Both the position numbers and the translations under genes were made by a program. The notes below the pieces were generated by a model. It was not told where the DNA came from and did not search any database. It saw only the letters and a list, made by a program, of their open reading frames with translations. DNA of 64,000 nt from Geoanaerobacter sp964528055 (GTDB lineage Bacteria; Desulfobacterota; Desulfuromonadia; Geobacterales; DSM-12255): NCBI GenBank assembly GCA_964528055.1, contig CAZGQM010000009.1:78287-142286 (forward strand). Direction: 5' to 3'. This document shows positions 24,926 through 33,083 of this stretch, one piece after another. Numbering within the stretch: position 1 is the stretch's first letter; each line of letters starts with the position of its first letter.

Positions 24926-26923
24926 ATGTCCAGAATCGGCGTATTCGTCTGCCACTGTGGTGAAAACATCTCACGCACCGTTGACGTGGATCAGGTAACC
25001 AAGGCCGCCGCAGGCTTGAGCGGGGTCGCCTACGCATGCGACTACAAATACATGTGTTCCGACCCCGGCCAGACGCTCCTCAAAAAAGCAGTTACGGAGC
25101 ACAACCTGGAAGGTATCGTAGTTGCCGCATGCTCCCCCCGGATGCACGAAAAAACTTTCAGAAAAGCTGCTGAAAGCGCCGGACTGAACCCCTTCCTTGT
25201 GGAGATGGCCAACATCCGCGAGCACTGCTCCTGGGTTCACGAGGACAAGATTGAGGCGACAGCCAAGGCCATTGACATTGTCACCATGCTCGTAGAACGG
25301 GTAAAGAGAAACAAGAAACTGATACCGATCACTGTACCGGTAACCAAGAGGGCGCTCATTATCGGGGGCGGCATTGCCGGAATCCAGGCTGCCTTGGACA
25401 TTGCCGACTGCGGTCATCAGGTCGTCCTAGTAGAGCGCGAGCCCTCAATAGGGGGGCACATGGCCCAGCTCTCCGAGACCTTCCCGACCCTTGACTGCTC
25501 ACAGTGCATCATGACCCCCAAGATGGTCGACGTTGCCAACCATCCCAATATAACCCTCCACACCTACAGTGAAGTCGAACAGATCGACGGCTACATCGGC
25601 AACTTCCAGATCACCATCCGGAAAAAGGCCAGAAGCGTCGACATGGACAAATGCACCGGCTGCGGCATCTGCATGGCCAAGTGCCCGCAGAAAAAGATCC
25701 CTAACTCCTTCGACCGGGAGATGGGAATGCGCCCAGCAATCTATGTTCCGTTCCCCCAGGCAGTCCCCAACACCCCTGTTATTGACCGGGCAAACTGCAC
25801 CTGGTTCAAGACCGGCAAATGCGGCGTCTGCGCCAAGGTCTGCGGCCCCGGCGCCATTGATTACGCTCAGGAAGACATCCTCGTAACCGAACCGGTCGGC
25901 GCTATTGTAGTCGCCACCGGATTCGAACTCTACAGCATCACAGAAAAACCCAAAGGCTCCCCAATCAAAGGGTATGGCGAGTTCGGCCATGGCAACCTCC
26001 CGGATGTCATCGACGGCATGACCTTCGAGCGCTTAGCCTCTGCCTCCGGCCCCACCGGCGGCAAAATCATCCGCCCCTCAGACGGCAAGGAACCTAAACA
26101 GGTAGTTTTTGTCCAGTGTGTAGGGAGCAGAGCTAGGGAAAAAGGAATATCTTACTGCTCCAAGATCTGCTGCATGTATACCGCCAAACACACCATGCTT
26201 TACAAGCACAAGGTCCATGACGGACAGGCCTATGTGTTCTTCATGGACGCCCGCACACCCGGCAAAGGGTATGACGAATTCTGGCGCCGTGCTGTGGAGG
26301 AAGAAGAAGCGGTCTACATCCGCGGCATGGTCAGTCGTCTCTACCAGAAAGGCGACAAGATCGTCGTAATGGGGAGCGATATCTCGGTCGGGGTTCAGGT
26401 CGAGATCGAAGCCGACCTTGTGGTACTGGCCACCGCTGTCCAGGCGCGCACTGGTGCCGACACGCTCGCCCAGAAGCTCGGCATATCCTACGACAAATAC
26501 AATTTCTACTCAGAGGCCCACGCCAAACTGAGGCCAGTGGAATGCGCCACCGCCGGGGTCTACCTTGCCGGTGCCTGCCAGGGGCCCAAAGATATACCGG
26601 ACAGCGTCTCCCAGGCAAGTGCTGCCGCAGCTAAGGTTATGACCCTTTTCTCAAAGGATGAGCTGGAGCGAGAACCGATAATCGCCAAGGTGAACGAACG
26701 ATTCTGTGCCGGTTGCTTCGCCTGCAAGAAGGTTTGCCCATACGGAGCAGTCGAAGAGAAAGAGATCAGAGACCGCCAGGGAAACATCATAAAGGTCGTC
26801 GCCTATGTCAACCCCGGTGTATGCGGCGGCTGCGGCACCTGCCAGGCTACCTGCCCGTCCAAGAGCGTGGAACTCGATGGCTATACAGATGAGCAAATAA
26901 TGGCACAGATCGAGGCATTATAA
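24926..26923 (+). CDS. hdrA: heterodisulfide reductase subunit A-like flavoprotein
   Basis: The 665-residue protein is the flavin-containing core of Hdr complexes, the site of electron bifurcation in well-studied relatives. The N-terminal segment has GVFVCHCGENISRTVDV. The FAD-binding site IIGGGIAGIQAALDIADCG is near 149-168 and IGGHMAQLSETFPTLDCS follows. A [4Fe-4S] motif CTGCGICMAKCP is near 239. Two ferredoxin-type clusters close the protein (CAGCFACKKVCPYGAVEE and CGGCGTCQATCPSKSVE). It probably receives electrons from FlxA via FlxD and sends them to HdrCB and a ferredoxin. Its stop overlaps flxD by one base. Confidence 0.93.
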   Translation: MSRIGVFVCHCGENISRTVDVDQVTKAAAGLSGVAYACDYKYMCSDPGQTLLKKAVTEHNLEGIVVAACSPRMHEKTFRKAAESAGLNPFLVEMANIREHCSWVHEDKIEATAKAIDIVTMLVERVKRNKKLIPITVPVTKRALIIGGGIAGIQAALDIADCGHQVVLVEREPSIGGHMAQLSETFPTLDCSQCIMTPKMVDVANHPNITLHTYSEVEQIDGYIGNFQITIRKKARSVDMDKCTGCGICMAKCPQKKIPNSFDREMGMRPAIYVPFPQAVPNTPVIDRANCTWFKTGKCGVCAKVCGPGAIDYAQEDILVTEPVGAIVVATGFELYSITEKPKGSPIKGYGEFGHGNLPDVIDGMTFERLASASGPTGGKIIRPSDGKEPKQVVFVQCVGSRAREKGISYCSKICCMYTAKHTMLYKHKVHDGQAYVFFMDARTPGKGYDEFWRRAVEEEEAVYIRGMVSRLYQKGDKIVVMGSDISVGVQVEIEADLVVLATAVQARTGADTLAQKLGISYDKYNFYSEAHAKLRPVECATAGVYLAGACQGPKDIPDSVSQASAAAAKVMTLFSKDELEREPIIAKVNERFCAGCFACKKVCPYGAVEEKEIRDRQGNIIKVVAYVNPGVCGGCGTCQATCPSKSVELDGYTDEQIMAQIEAL

Positions 26924-27423
26924 TGCACGCGACCAAAGAACACCACGCATTCGAACCGAAGATTTTAGCCTTTGTCTGCACCTGGTGCACCTACGCCGGG
27001 GCAGACCTGGCCGGCACCAGCCGCCTGCAGTATCCTCCCAACGTCCGGGTGGTCAAGTTCCCCTGCACCGGCAGAATCGACCCTGTCTTCATCCTACGGG
27101 CCTTTCAAAAAGGTGCAGATGGAGTCCTCGTTTCCGGCTGCCATCCTGGAGATTGCCACTACATGGCCGGAAACTACCACGCAAGGAGGCGCTTTGCCGC
27201 CTTCCGGAAACTTCTGGAATTCGTCGGCGTTGACCTTGACCGTCTACAGTTCTCCTGGGTCTCGGCAGCTGAAGGGGGAAAATGGGTGGAAATGGTTACC
27301 GAACTCACAGAACGGGTAAGGACCATGGGACCGATGACCGAATTCAAGGAACTGGAACTGGAAGAGTGCTGGTCCGGCAAGCTTGATACACAGGAACTCA
27401 AAGAGACGTACAACAGCATATAG
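26923..27423 (+). CDS. flxD: MvhD/FlxD-like electron-transfer subunit
   Basis: This 166-residue protein of the MvhD family carries a [2Fe-2S] cluster and links HdrA to its electron donor. It shows FVCTWCTYAGADLAG, PCTGRIDPVFILRAFQKGADGV and GCHPGDCHYMAGN, the usual conserved blocks with their cysteines. In hydrogenase-linked systems MvhD connects to a hydrogenase. Here no hydrogenase is present, and the NAD-binding FlxA encoded four genes on is the likely donor. The ATG overlaps the hdrA stop. Confidence 0.88.
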   Translation: MHATKEHHAFEPKILAFVCTWCTYAGADLAGTSRLQYPPNVRVVKFPCTGRIDPVFILRAFQKGADGVLVSGCHPGDCHYMAGNYHARRRFAAFRKLLEFVGVDLDRLQFSWVSAAEGGKWVEMVTELTERVRTMGPMTEFKELELEECWSGKLDTQELKETYNSI

Positions 27424-27434
27424 ACGGGACCCGT

Positions 27435-28379
27435 ATGAACAAGACTGCACAGAATCCTGCCCCCCCCTTGGTCGACCTTTCCTATTACTCCGCCACTACC
27501 TCAGCGATTCGTAAGGAAGCTTCGGAGTTGCTGACAACCGGCGCTGTTGCTGCCGTTATCGGCTATGTGGCCGGACGACGAAAAGGAACCGCCATGCCTG
27601 CCGTGATCTCCGATCCCGACCATGCTGATGACCTGATCTTCACCCCTGCCTGTCAGAACAACTTGGCCCTCTATCTTACCAAAGCAAAGAAGGAGATCAG
27701 GAAGAAAGGTAAGCTTGCCATCGTTGTCAAGGGTTGTGACCTCAAGGCTGTTGCCGGCCTCCTCGGTGAGAACCAGGAGAGGCGTGAGGATATCCATATC
27801 ATCGGCATAGCCTGCGCCGGAGTGTATGGATCGAACTCCGAACGGACCCAACCGCTGACCGAGACCACCATTGCCAGAAAGTGCCGTGAATGCACGGTTC
27901 ACCTCCCGGAAGGGGCTGACGTCGTTCTCGGGGTCCTGCCTGAGCTCCCTCTCCTAGAGCCGTACGAATCGGTGGAACTGGCAAGCCTAGAGTCAATGAC
28001 CCCTGCCGAACGCTGGGCATTCTGGAAGGAGCATTTCTCACGATGCATCCGTTGCCTTGCCTGCCGACAGGTATGTCCCTTCTGTTTCTGCGAGCAGTGC
28101 CTATGCGACAGAAACCGTCCACAGGCAGTAGATACCACCCCTCGACCTGCCGGCAATATGTCTTGGCACATCGTCCGCGCCATGCACCTTACCGGTAGAT
28201 GCGCCGGATGCGCCGAATGCGAACGGGTTTGCCCCATGGATATCCCCTTGAATCTCCTGAACCGGAAGATGGCACAGGAAATGATGGAGCTGTACGGACA
28301 TGAAGCAGGGATGTCCCCCAAGGAGAAAGGGCCACTGACGGATTACAAAGAGAACGACGATCAGAAGTTTATAAAATAA
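27435..28379 (+). CDS. flxC: FlxC-like iron-sulfur protein
   Basis: The 314 residues include an N-terminal domain related to F420-hydrogenase beta-type proteins (about 15-190, with FTPACQNNLALYL and VVKGCDLKAVAGLL). Two C-terminal cysteine clusters follow: CIRCLACRQVCPFCFCEQCLCD (about 205-226) and CAGCAECERVCPMDIP (about 256-271). It is predicted to relay electrons between FlxA/FlxB and FlxD. The order here is the reverse of the flxABCD-hdrABC order I recall from Desulfovibrio. The assignment of C versus B rests on position and cluster pattern, so the letters may be swapped. Confidence 0.75.
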   Translation: MNKTAQNPAPPLVDLSYYSATTSAIRKEASELLTTGAVAAVIGYVAGRRKGTAMPAVISDPDHADDLIFTPACQNNLALYLTKAKKEIRKKGKLAIVVKGCDLKAVAGLLGENQERREDIHIIGIACAGVYGSNSERTQPLTETTIARKCRECTVHLPEGADVVLGVLPELPLLEPYESVELASLESMTPAERWAFWKEHFSRCIRCLACRQVCPFCFCEQCLCDRNRPQAVDTTPRPAGNMSWHIVRAMHLTGRCAGCAECERVCPMDIPLNLLNRKMAQEMMELYGHEAGMSPKEKGPLTDYKENDDQKFIK

Positions 28380-28389
28380 TTAGCAACTT

Positions 28390-28447
28390 AGGGGCGCTGC
28401 TTCCTGCGCCGTCGATGTTGAACAAGGGCGCAGCAGGCAGCGCCCCT
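28390..28447. repeat. dispersed palindromic repeat between flxC and flxB
   Basis: Arms at 28390-28410 and 28427-28447 begin and end with AGGGGCGCTGC and GCAGCGCCCCT. They are 21 bp each, with two mismatches and a 16-base loop. The TAGGGGCG...CGCCCCTACA ends are typical of small palindromic elements scattered in many environmental genomes. It fills the flxC-flxB gap and may have been inserted between formerly adjacent genes. As RNA it would form a strong hairpin that could tune expression of flxBA. Confidence 0.65.
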
Positions 28448-28459
28448 ACAGGACTGACA

Positions 28460-29470
28460 ATGCCGAAAATCATAACCGAACAGAATCTGCACCTCCTCAT
28501 TGACAGCATGCTAAAGGAGGGAGCCCGGGTGGTAGGGCCGAAACGGGCCGGAACCATGACCCTTTATGAGCCGCTTGCACAAGGGGATGAATTGATCGTT
28601 GGCCAGCTACCTCGCCGCTCGGCCAAGGAGACCTTCTTCCCGATCTGCGAAAACATCCTCACCTATGAGAAGAAAGAGGGGAAGATGACTGTTCAGGATG
28701 TTGATCCGGCCAGGTTTGCAGAGACAGTCCTGATCGGTGCACCCCCCTGCGATTCAGCGGCACCGGGGATTCTCGATGCAGTCTTCTCATGGGATTATAA
28801 TGATGAGTTCTACCTAGAGCGGAGAAACAAGACCACCATCATCGGCATTGCCTGTACCAACTCAGACGATGCCTGTTTCTGTACTGCAGTCGGGCTTTCG
28901 CCCTCTGAGCATAAAGGCTCCGATCTCTTCCTTACTCCTCTTGAAGGAGGAGGGTATCTCTCTCAGCCAATCACCGGAAAGGGGGAAGCCCTCCTTGCCA
29001 AGTACCCCAACCTCTTCAGCGATGCTGGAAGCGCCAGAGCACTCACACTGGCAGAGCCCTCCATGACGGAACTTGACCTGAAGAAAATCAAAGCGTGGCT
29101 GGATACTAACTTTGAACACCCCCTTTGGGCGAATATTGCAGAACGTTGCGTTGGCTGCGGTGCCTGTGCATTCATCTGCCCGACGTGTCACTGTTTTGAT
29201 ATCAACGACGAGGGGAGCGAAGGCAAGGGGTGCCGTCGCAAGCACTGGGACGCATGCGGGTTTGCCAAGTTTACCAATCACGCCTCAGGGCACAACCCGA
29301 GGGACGTGCAGCCAGGTCGCTACAGAAACCGGATTATGCACAAGTTCAAATATTACGACGACAAGTTTGGCCAGACACTCTGCACCGGCTGCGGAAGGTG
29401 TATCCGTGCATGTCCCGTAGGGATCGATATCGCAGCTGTTCTGGAAGAAATCAACCGCCAGGAACCATAA
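28460..29470 (+). CDS. flxB: FlxB-like iron-sulfur protein (hydrogenase beta-subunit type)
   Basis: This 336-residue protein has an N-terminal electron-transfer domain and two C-terminal [4Fe-4S] motifs, CVGCGACAFICPTCHCFDI and CTGCGRCIRACPVGID. It belongs with subunits that join an NAD(P)-flavin protein to iron-sulfur relays. I chose ATG 28460. An ATG at 28415 is in frame, but its extra 15 codons fall inside the palindromic repeat and read as repeat sequence. The stop is 3 bases before flxA. It probably forms the FlxA-contacting subunit. Confidence 0.78.
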   Translation: MPKIITEQNLHLLIDSMLKEGARVVGPKRAGTMTLYEPLAQGDELIVGQLPRRSAKETFFPICENILTYEKKEGKMTVQDVDPARFAETVLIGAPPCDSAAPGILDAVFSWDYNDEFYLERRNKTTIIGIACTNSDDACFCTAVGLSPSEHKGSDLFLTPLEGGGYLSQPITGKGEALLAKYPNLFSDAGSARALTLAEPSMTELDLKKIKAWLDTNFEHPLWANIAERCVGCGACAFICPTCHCFDINDEGSEGKGCRRKHWDACGFAKFTNHASGHNPRDVQPGRYRNRIMHKFKYYDDKFGQTLCTGCGRCIRACPVGIDIAAVLEEINRQEP

Positions 29471-29473
29471 TCT

Positions 29474-30319
29474 ATGTGTGATCAATCGAAAAATATCTAC
29501 AAACCATATCTTGCCACCATCGACGCCATAGTTGACGAAACTCCGGACGTCCGAACCCTTCGCCTTGTCTTTCAGGATGAATATCTTCGCGACTCTTTCA
29601 CCTTCAGGGCTGGACAGTTCGCCGAATACTCTGCCTTCGGTTCAGGCGAGTCGACCTTCTGCATCGCCTCGGCGCCAACCAGAAAAGGATACATCGAATG
29701 CTGCTTCCGCAGCGTCGGTCGAGTGACAGAGGCCTTGCGACGCCTGGAGGTTGGTGAAACGGTCGGCGTACGCGGCCCGTATGGCAACTCCTTCCCAATC
29801 GAAGAGTTTTTTGGCAAGAGCCTGCTCTTCGTTGCCGGAGGAATTGCCCTGCCTCCCCTGCGGACTGTCATCTGGAACTGCCTCGACCTGCGGGAAAAGT
29901 TTAACGACATCACCATAGTGTATGGCGCAAGAACGGAAAGCGATCTGGTCTACAAAAGGGAACTAAAGGAGTGGGAGGAACGGGGCGACGTACGACTGGT
30001 AAAGACCGTTGATCCCGGCGGCAATGGGCACGATTGGAACGGCAGGGTCGGCTTTGTCCCAACAATCCTTGAAGAAACGGCGCCGAGTTCAGAGAACACC
30101 ATTGCCTTGGTCTGTGGTCCACCCATCATGATCAAGTTCACCCTGCCGGTGCTGGATAAGCTCGGTTTTACCGATGAAACCATCTACACCACTTTGGAGA
30201 ACCGAATGAAGTGCGGCCTCGGCAAATGCGGCAGATGCAACGTTGGAAACGTCTACGTTTGCAAAGACGGGCCGGTATTTAGCGCTGCTCAGGTCAAGGC
30301 TATGCCTCAGGAGTTCTGA
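29474..30319 (+). CDS. flxA: FlxA-like FAD/NAD-binding oxidoreductase
   Basis: The 281-residue protein is of the ferredoxin-NADP reductase fold, as in dihydroorotate dehydrogenase electron-transfer subunits. The FAD-binding barrel (about 8-105) contains FRAGQFAEYSAFG and GPYGNSF. The NAD-binding domain (about 115-240) has VAGGIALPPLR and VCGPPIM. A C-terminal [2Fe-2S] site is CGLGKCGRCNVGNVYVC. It would oxidise NADH and feed electrons through FlxB/C/D to HdrA, giving an NADH dehydrogenase/heterodisulfide reductase. It is the last gene of the operon. Confidence 0.82.
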   Translation: MCDQSKNIYKPYLATIDAIVDETPDVRTLRLVFQDEYLRDSFTFRAGQFAEYSAFGSGESTFCIASAPTRKGYIECCFRSVGRVTEALRRLEVGETVGVRGPYGNSFPIEEFFGKSLLFVAGGIALPPLRTVIWNCLDLREKFNDITIVYGARTESDLVYKRELKEWEERGDVRLVKTVDPGGNGHDWNGRVGFVPTILEETAPSSENTIALVCGPPIMIKFTLPVLDKLGFTDETIYTTLENRMKCGLGKCGRCNVGNVYVCKDGPVFSAAQVKAMPQEF

Positions 30320-30612
30320 TTAATAAATCTGCTCACTCTCAGCACTCCTACAGGATAACACTGAGATTACCTACACCACCGTGACCCCTTACCACTCAGT
30401 TAACTCGAATCGCCAAACGCAAATCGAGCCGATCATTACGTACACCCCTTTTTCTCACAATAAAACCTTGCTTACGACTGGCCCGCCGCCACAGATTAGT
30501 GTATACTCACATTATTGCCGGCCCTGCCAGCAGATTATCGACATGATTATGTACGTACCCCAGCAATACACTGAGGCATTGTTATCTGAAATGGCGCGAA
30601 AGGAGGTAAGAG

Positions 30613-31029
30613 ATGACGGAAGTTAAAGACGGCACAATTCTTCTGATAGAAGACAATTGTGACGACGAATTCCTGACAATTCGCACCTTGAAAAATATGG
30701 GATTCACAGATGTAACCGTTGTCCGGGATGGACGAGAGGCGGTGACCATGCTATTGGGGGATGAAGCGGCAGGGATTCAGCCCAGAGTCGCAGTACCAAG
30801 ATTTATCATCCTTGACCTGCGACTTCCTAAACTTGACGGGCTTGAAGTGTTGAGGCAGTTGAGGGGAAATACCCGCACATCAATGCTGCCGGTATTTATC
30901 CTTACTTCATCTGAAGATCCGCATGACAAGGAGGTATGCAGAGAATTGAGTGCTCTGGCATTTATCCCCAAACCACTCTCAATCGATTCTTTTCGTAAAT
31001 CACTGGAAAGCTCAGGTCTGAGCAGGTAA
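30613..31029 (+). CDS. single-domain response regulator (Rcp1/CheY type)
   Basis: This 138-residue receiver domain has no output domain. The acidic pocket is visible (EDNCDD near 13-18), the phosphoacceptor is Asp68 in FIILDLRLPKLDG, and the switch Thr/Ser and Lys are in FILTSSED and FIPKPL. The extra loop between beta-3 and alpha-3 is typical of Rcp1-like regulators that partner large PAS/GAF kinases. A perfect AAAGGAGGT ribosome site precedes the ATG. The 293-bp upstream gap shows a TATACT hexamer at 30502 but no convincing -35 box. It converges on the next gene with one base between stops. Confidence 0.9.
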   Translation: MTEVKDGTILLIEDNCDDEFLTIRTLKNMGFTDVTVVRDGREAVTMLLGDEAAGIQPRVAVPRFIILDLRLPKLDGLEVLRQLRGNTRTSMLPVFILTSSEDPHDKEVCRELSALAFIPKPLSIDSFRKSLESSGLSR

Positions 31030-31030
31030 T

Positions 31031-31579
31031 CTAGCCAGGTAGCGCAGAGAGCCCTTCCTCAATAAACTGTTGTGCGTATTTGCCGTAGTTCTGTGGCGAT
31101 TTCTTCAGCCATGCTATCTCATCAGACGACAAATCTCGCTTGTACCTTGCAGGAGCACCAACCCAAAGGGTATGCGGGGGGATGATCGTCCCTTCGGTCA
31201 CCAGTGCCCGGGCGCCCACCAAAGCTCCGCAACCGACCACCGCCTTGTCCATAACCATTGCCTGCATCCCTATAAAGCAACCATCCTCCAGCGTGCACCC
31301 ATGCAGAGTAACACTGTGACCTACTGTAACATCATCACCGATGATCAGGGGCGCACCCGGATCTTCTGGATGTTTCCTGTGGGTTACATGAAGCATGGTC
31401 AGGTCCTGTACATTGCTCCGGCTGCCTATCCGTATGAAGTTCACGTCGCCACGTGCAACCACATTGTACCAGATGCTGCTCTGCGGCCCAATAGTCACGT
31501 CACCAATTATAACTGCGGTCTCGGCGATGAAAGCAGATGGGTCGACACTGGGCTTAATTCCCTGAAAAGGCCTTATCAT
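31031..31579 (-). CDS. gamma-type carbonic anhydrase family protein (left-handed beta-helix)
   Basis: This 182-residue hexapeptide-repeat protein has the metal-site histidines of the gamma carbonic anhydrase family in MLHVTHR and VGHSVTLHGC. The run IGDVTIGPQSSIWYNVVARGD is the usual first coil region. It may hydrate CO2 or bind metal in an unknown role; many members (YrdA/PaaY-like) have no proven activity. I chose ATG 31579 behind AGGAG; the open frame extends to 31630 without conserved sequence. It follows nadA by 19 bp and probably shares its transcript. Confidence 0.85.
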   Translation of the reverse strand: MIRPFQGIKPSVDPSAFIAETAVIIGDVTIGPQSSIWYNVVARGDVNFIRIGSRSNVQDLTMLHVTHRKHPEDPGAPLIIGDDVTVGHSVTLHGCTLEDGCFIGMQAMVMDKAVVGCGALVGARALVTEGTIIPPHTLWVGAPARYKRDLSSDEIAWLKKSPQNYGKYAQQFIEEGLSALPG

Positions 31580-31598
31580 AAAGACTCCTGATACCGTA

Positions 31599-32525
31599 TT
31601 AATCGCGGGGAATCGCCAACATCCGGTCAAGTGCCCGCTTTGCCGGGATTCGGATCCCTTCTGGCACCTTGACTATCGGCGACATGGAAAGCAGTGAATC
31701 ACGGATATCTTCCAGTGACGTAAGTTTCATGTTTGGGCATATGAGGGCAGGCGATGCAATGATGAAATCCTTCTCAGGGCTATCCAGCTTGAGCCTGTAT
31801 AGTATTCCGGCCTCTGTTCCGATAATGAATCGTCTTGCCTTGCTGTTACGGCACCAATCATACATACCGGATGTTGAACAGACATGGTCGGCCAAATCCA
31901 CAACCGCAGGATTGCACTCGGGGTGGCAAATGAAGAGAGCGTCTGGGTACCTCTCCTTCAATCTGTTCACATCCTCAACCTTGAGCCGTTCATGGGTTGG
32001 ACAATAGCCTTCCCAGAAATGGAAGATCTTGTCGGTACGCGCGGCTACAAACTGTCCAAGGTTTTTATCCGGTACGAAGATAACCTCCCGGTCTGCAAGC
32101 GAATTAACAACCTTCACCGCATTGGCAGACGTACAACAGATGTCGCTTACGGCTTTTACCGCAGCCGAGGAGTTCACATAGGTGACCACAGGAACATCTT
32201 TATGCTCCCCTTTGAATGCAATCAGCTCTTCAGCTGTAACCATGTCCGACATTGGGCAGCCTGCATCAAGCCTCGGCAGCAGCACCGTCTTCTCCGGGGA
32301 GAGGATGGCCGCCGACTCAGCCATGAAATGAACTCCACAGAAGACTATCACTGAGGATTCCGTCTTGGCTGCCTCCAAGGATAGCCCCAGCGAATCACCC
32401 GTCAGGTCTGCGATCTCCTGCACCTCGTCTCGCATGTAATTGTGCGCAAGCAAGACGGCGTTTCGTTCCTTGAGAAGGTCTCTGATTTCCTGCCTGATTC
32501 GAACTTCCATGGCTTCCTCGGGCAT
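31599..32525 (-). CDS. nadA: quinolinate synthase NadA
   Basis: NadA condenses iminoaspartate with dihydroxyacetone phosphate to quinolinate, the first ring-forming step of NAD synthesis, using one [4Fe-4S] cluster. The 308 residues match the short bacterial form. AHNYMRDEVQEIADLTGDSL, FCGVHFMAESAAILSP, CTSANAV and FICHPECNP are characteristic, and the three cluster cysteines can be placed in GVHFMAE/CG, CHPECNP and the region after ASPALICPNM. ATG 32525 or 32510 could be the start. It is expressed with the carbonic anhydrase-like gene downstream. Confidence 0.93.
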   Translation of the reverse strand: MPEEAMEVRIRQEIRDLLKERNAVLLAHNYMRDEVQEIADLTGDSLGLSLEAAKTESSVIVFCGVHFMAESAAILSPEKTVLLPRLDAGCPMSDMVTAEELIAFKGEHKDVPVVTYVNSSAAVKAVSDICCTSANAVKVVNSLADREVIFVPDKNLGQFVAARTDKIFHFWEGYCPTHERLKVEDVNRLKERYPDALFICHPECNPAVVDLADHVCSTSGMYDWCRNSKARRFIIGTEAGILYRLKLDSPEKDFIIASPALICPNMKLTSLEDIRDSLLSMSPIVKVPEGIRIPAKRALDRMLAIPRD

Positions 32526-32865
32526 ACGCGGCAGTTACTCTTAATGCCACGTGATGAAAAAGTAGTGATCAAACACCTTTTACAACCATAACTGGCTGTA
32601 ATTACAAGCATATTCCCCTGCTTAGAGTGTTGTGAAATGTAGCATATTCTGTATCAGGTAAACAAGGCGAATTTAGCAAATCCATAAAGTCATTTTTATC
32701 TTCACATGTTAGTCGTGCTCTCTTGACAAAGGTAACTGCGTAGTGTACACAAAACCAACTTAAATTATCGTATGAAAATGTTGCTCCATCTGCCCAGAAC
32801 TGCTGCAACAGTGATCATAATCACAAATCTTATATCCATAAACATTTAGTCTGTCGGCGGAAGCT

Positions 32866-32871
32866 TATAAT
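32866..32871 (+). promoter_or_regulatory. possible -10 box ahead of the riboswitch
   Basis: A consensus TATAAT lies 36 bp upstream of the aptamer P1 stem. No good -35 hexamer is at the right distance, so this is tentative. Between 32526 and 32860 no gene is supported; the open minus-strand frame at 32602-32808 lacks recognisable features. Confidence 0.3.
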
Positions 32872-32906
32872 AACTATATATACCTGCGATTAATTAATTG
32901 ACAGTA

Positions 32907-32993
32907 CTGTTTCCGAAGGGGTAAACCCAGGGCAACCTGGGGGCACAAAACCACGGTTCCTCATCTGAGGAAAGCCGGGTTGGCGAGAAACAG
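32907..32993 (+). promoter_or_regulatory. GEMM-type cyclic-dinucleotide riboswitch aptamer
   Basis: The conserved core of GEMM-I aptamers is recognisable. AAACC is followed by a CCCAGG/CCTGGG hairpin closed by a GCAA tetraloop and GGGGGCACAAAACC. Then comes a TTCCTC/GAGGAA hairpin leading to AAGCCGGGTTGGCG. P1 is CTGTTTC (32907-32913) with GAAACAG (32987-32993). These riboswitches sense c-di-GMP or, in a Geobacter subclass, 3',3'-cGAMP. Which ligand applies here cannot be decided by eye. It controls the Ig-repeat protein at 33084. Confidence 0.85.
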
Positions 32994-33052
32994 ATCCTCC
33001 AGAGAATTCCATGTGAATTCATAGATCTCGGAGGACTGTTTCTTTTTTTTTT
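32987..33052 (+). terminator. riboswitch-controlled terminator
   Basis: GAAACAG-A-TCCTCC (32987-33000) pairs with GGAGGACTGTTTC (33030-33042) and is followed by ten T residues. The 5' arm reuses GAAACAG, the 3' strand of the aptamer P1. Ligand-stabilised P1 and the full terminator are therefore mutually exclusive, which predicts an ON switch: bound ligand opens the base of the terminator. Confidence 0.8.
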
Positions 33053-33083
33053 GCATACCCCTCTGTCACTAAAGGAAATAAAC

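Noticed and set aside
30381..30626. 81-residue frame ahead of the response regulator
   Set aside because: Its 3' end overlaps the regulator's ribosome site and start in another frame, and the sequence shows no family features.
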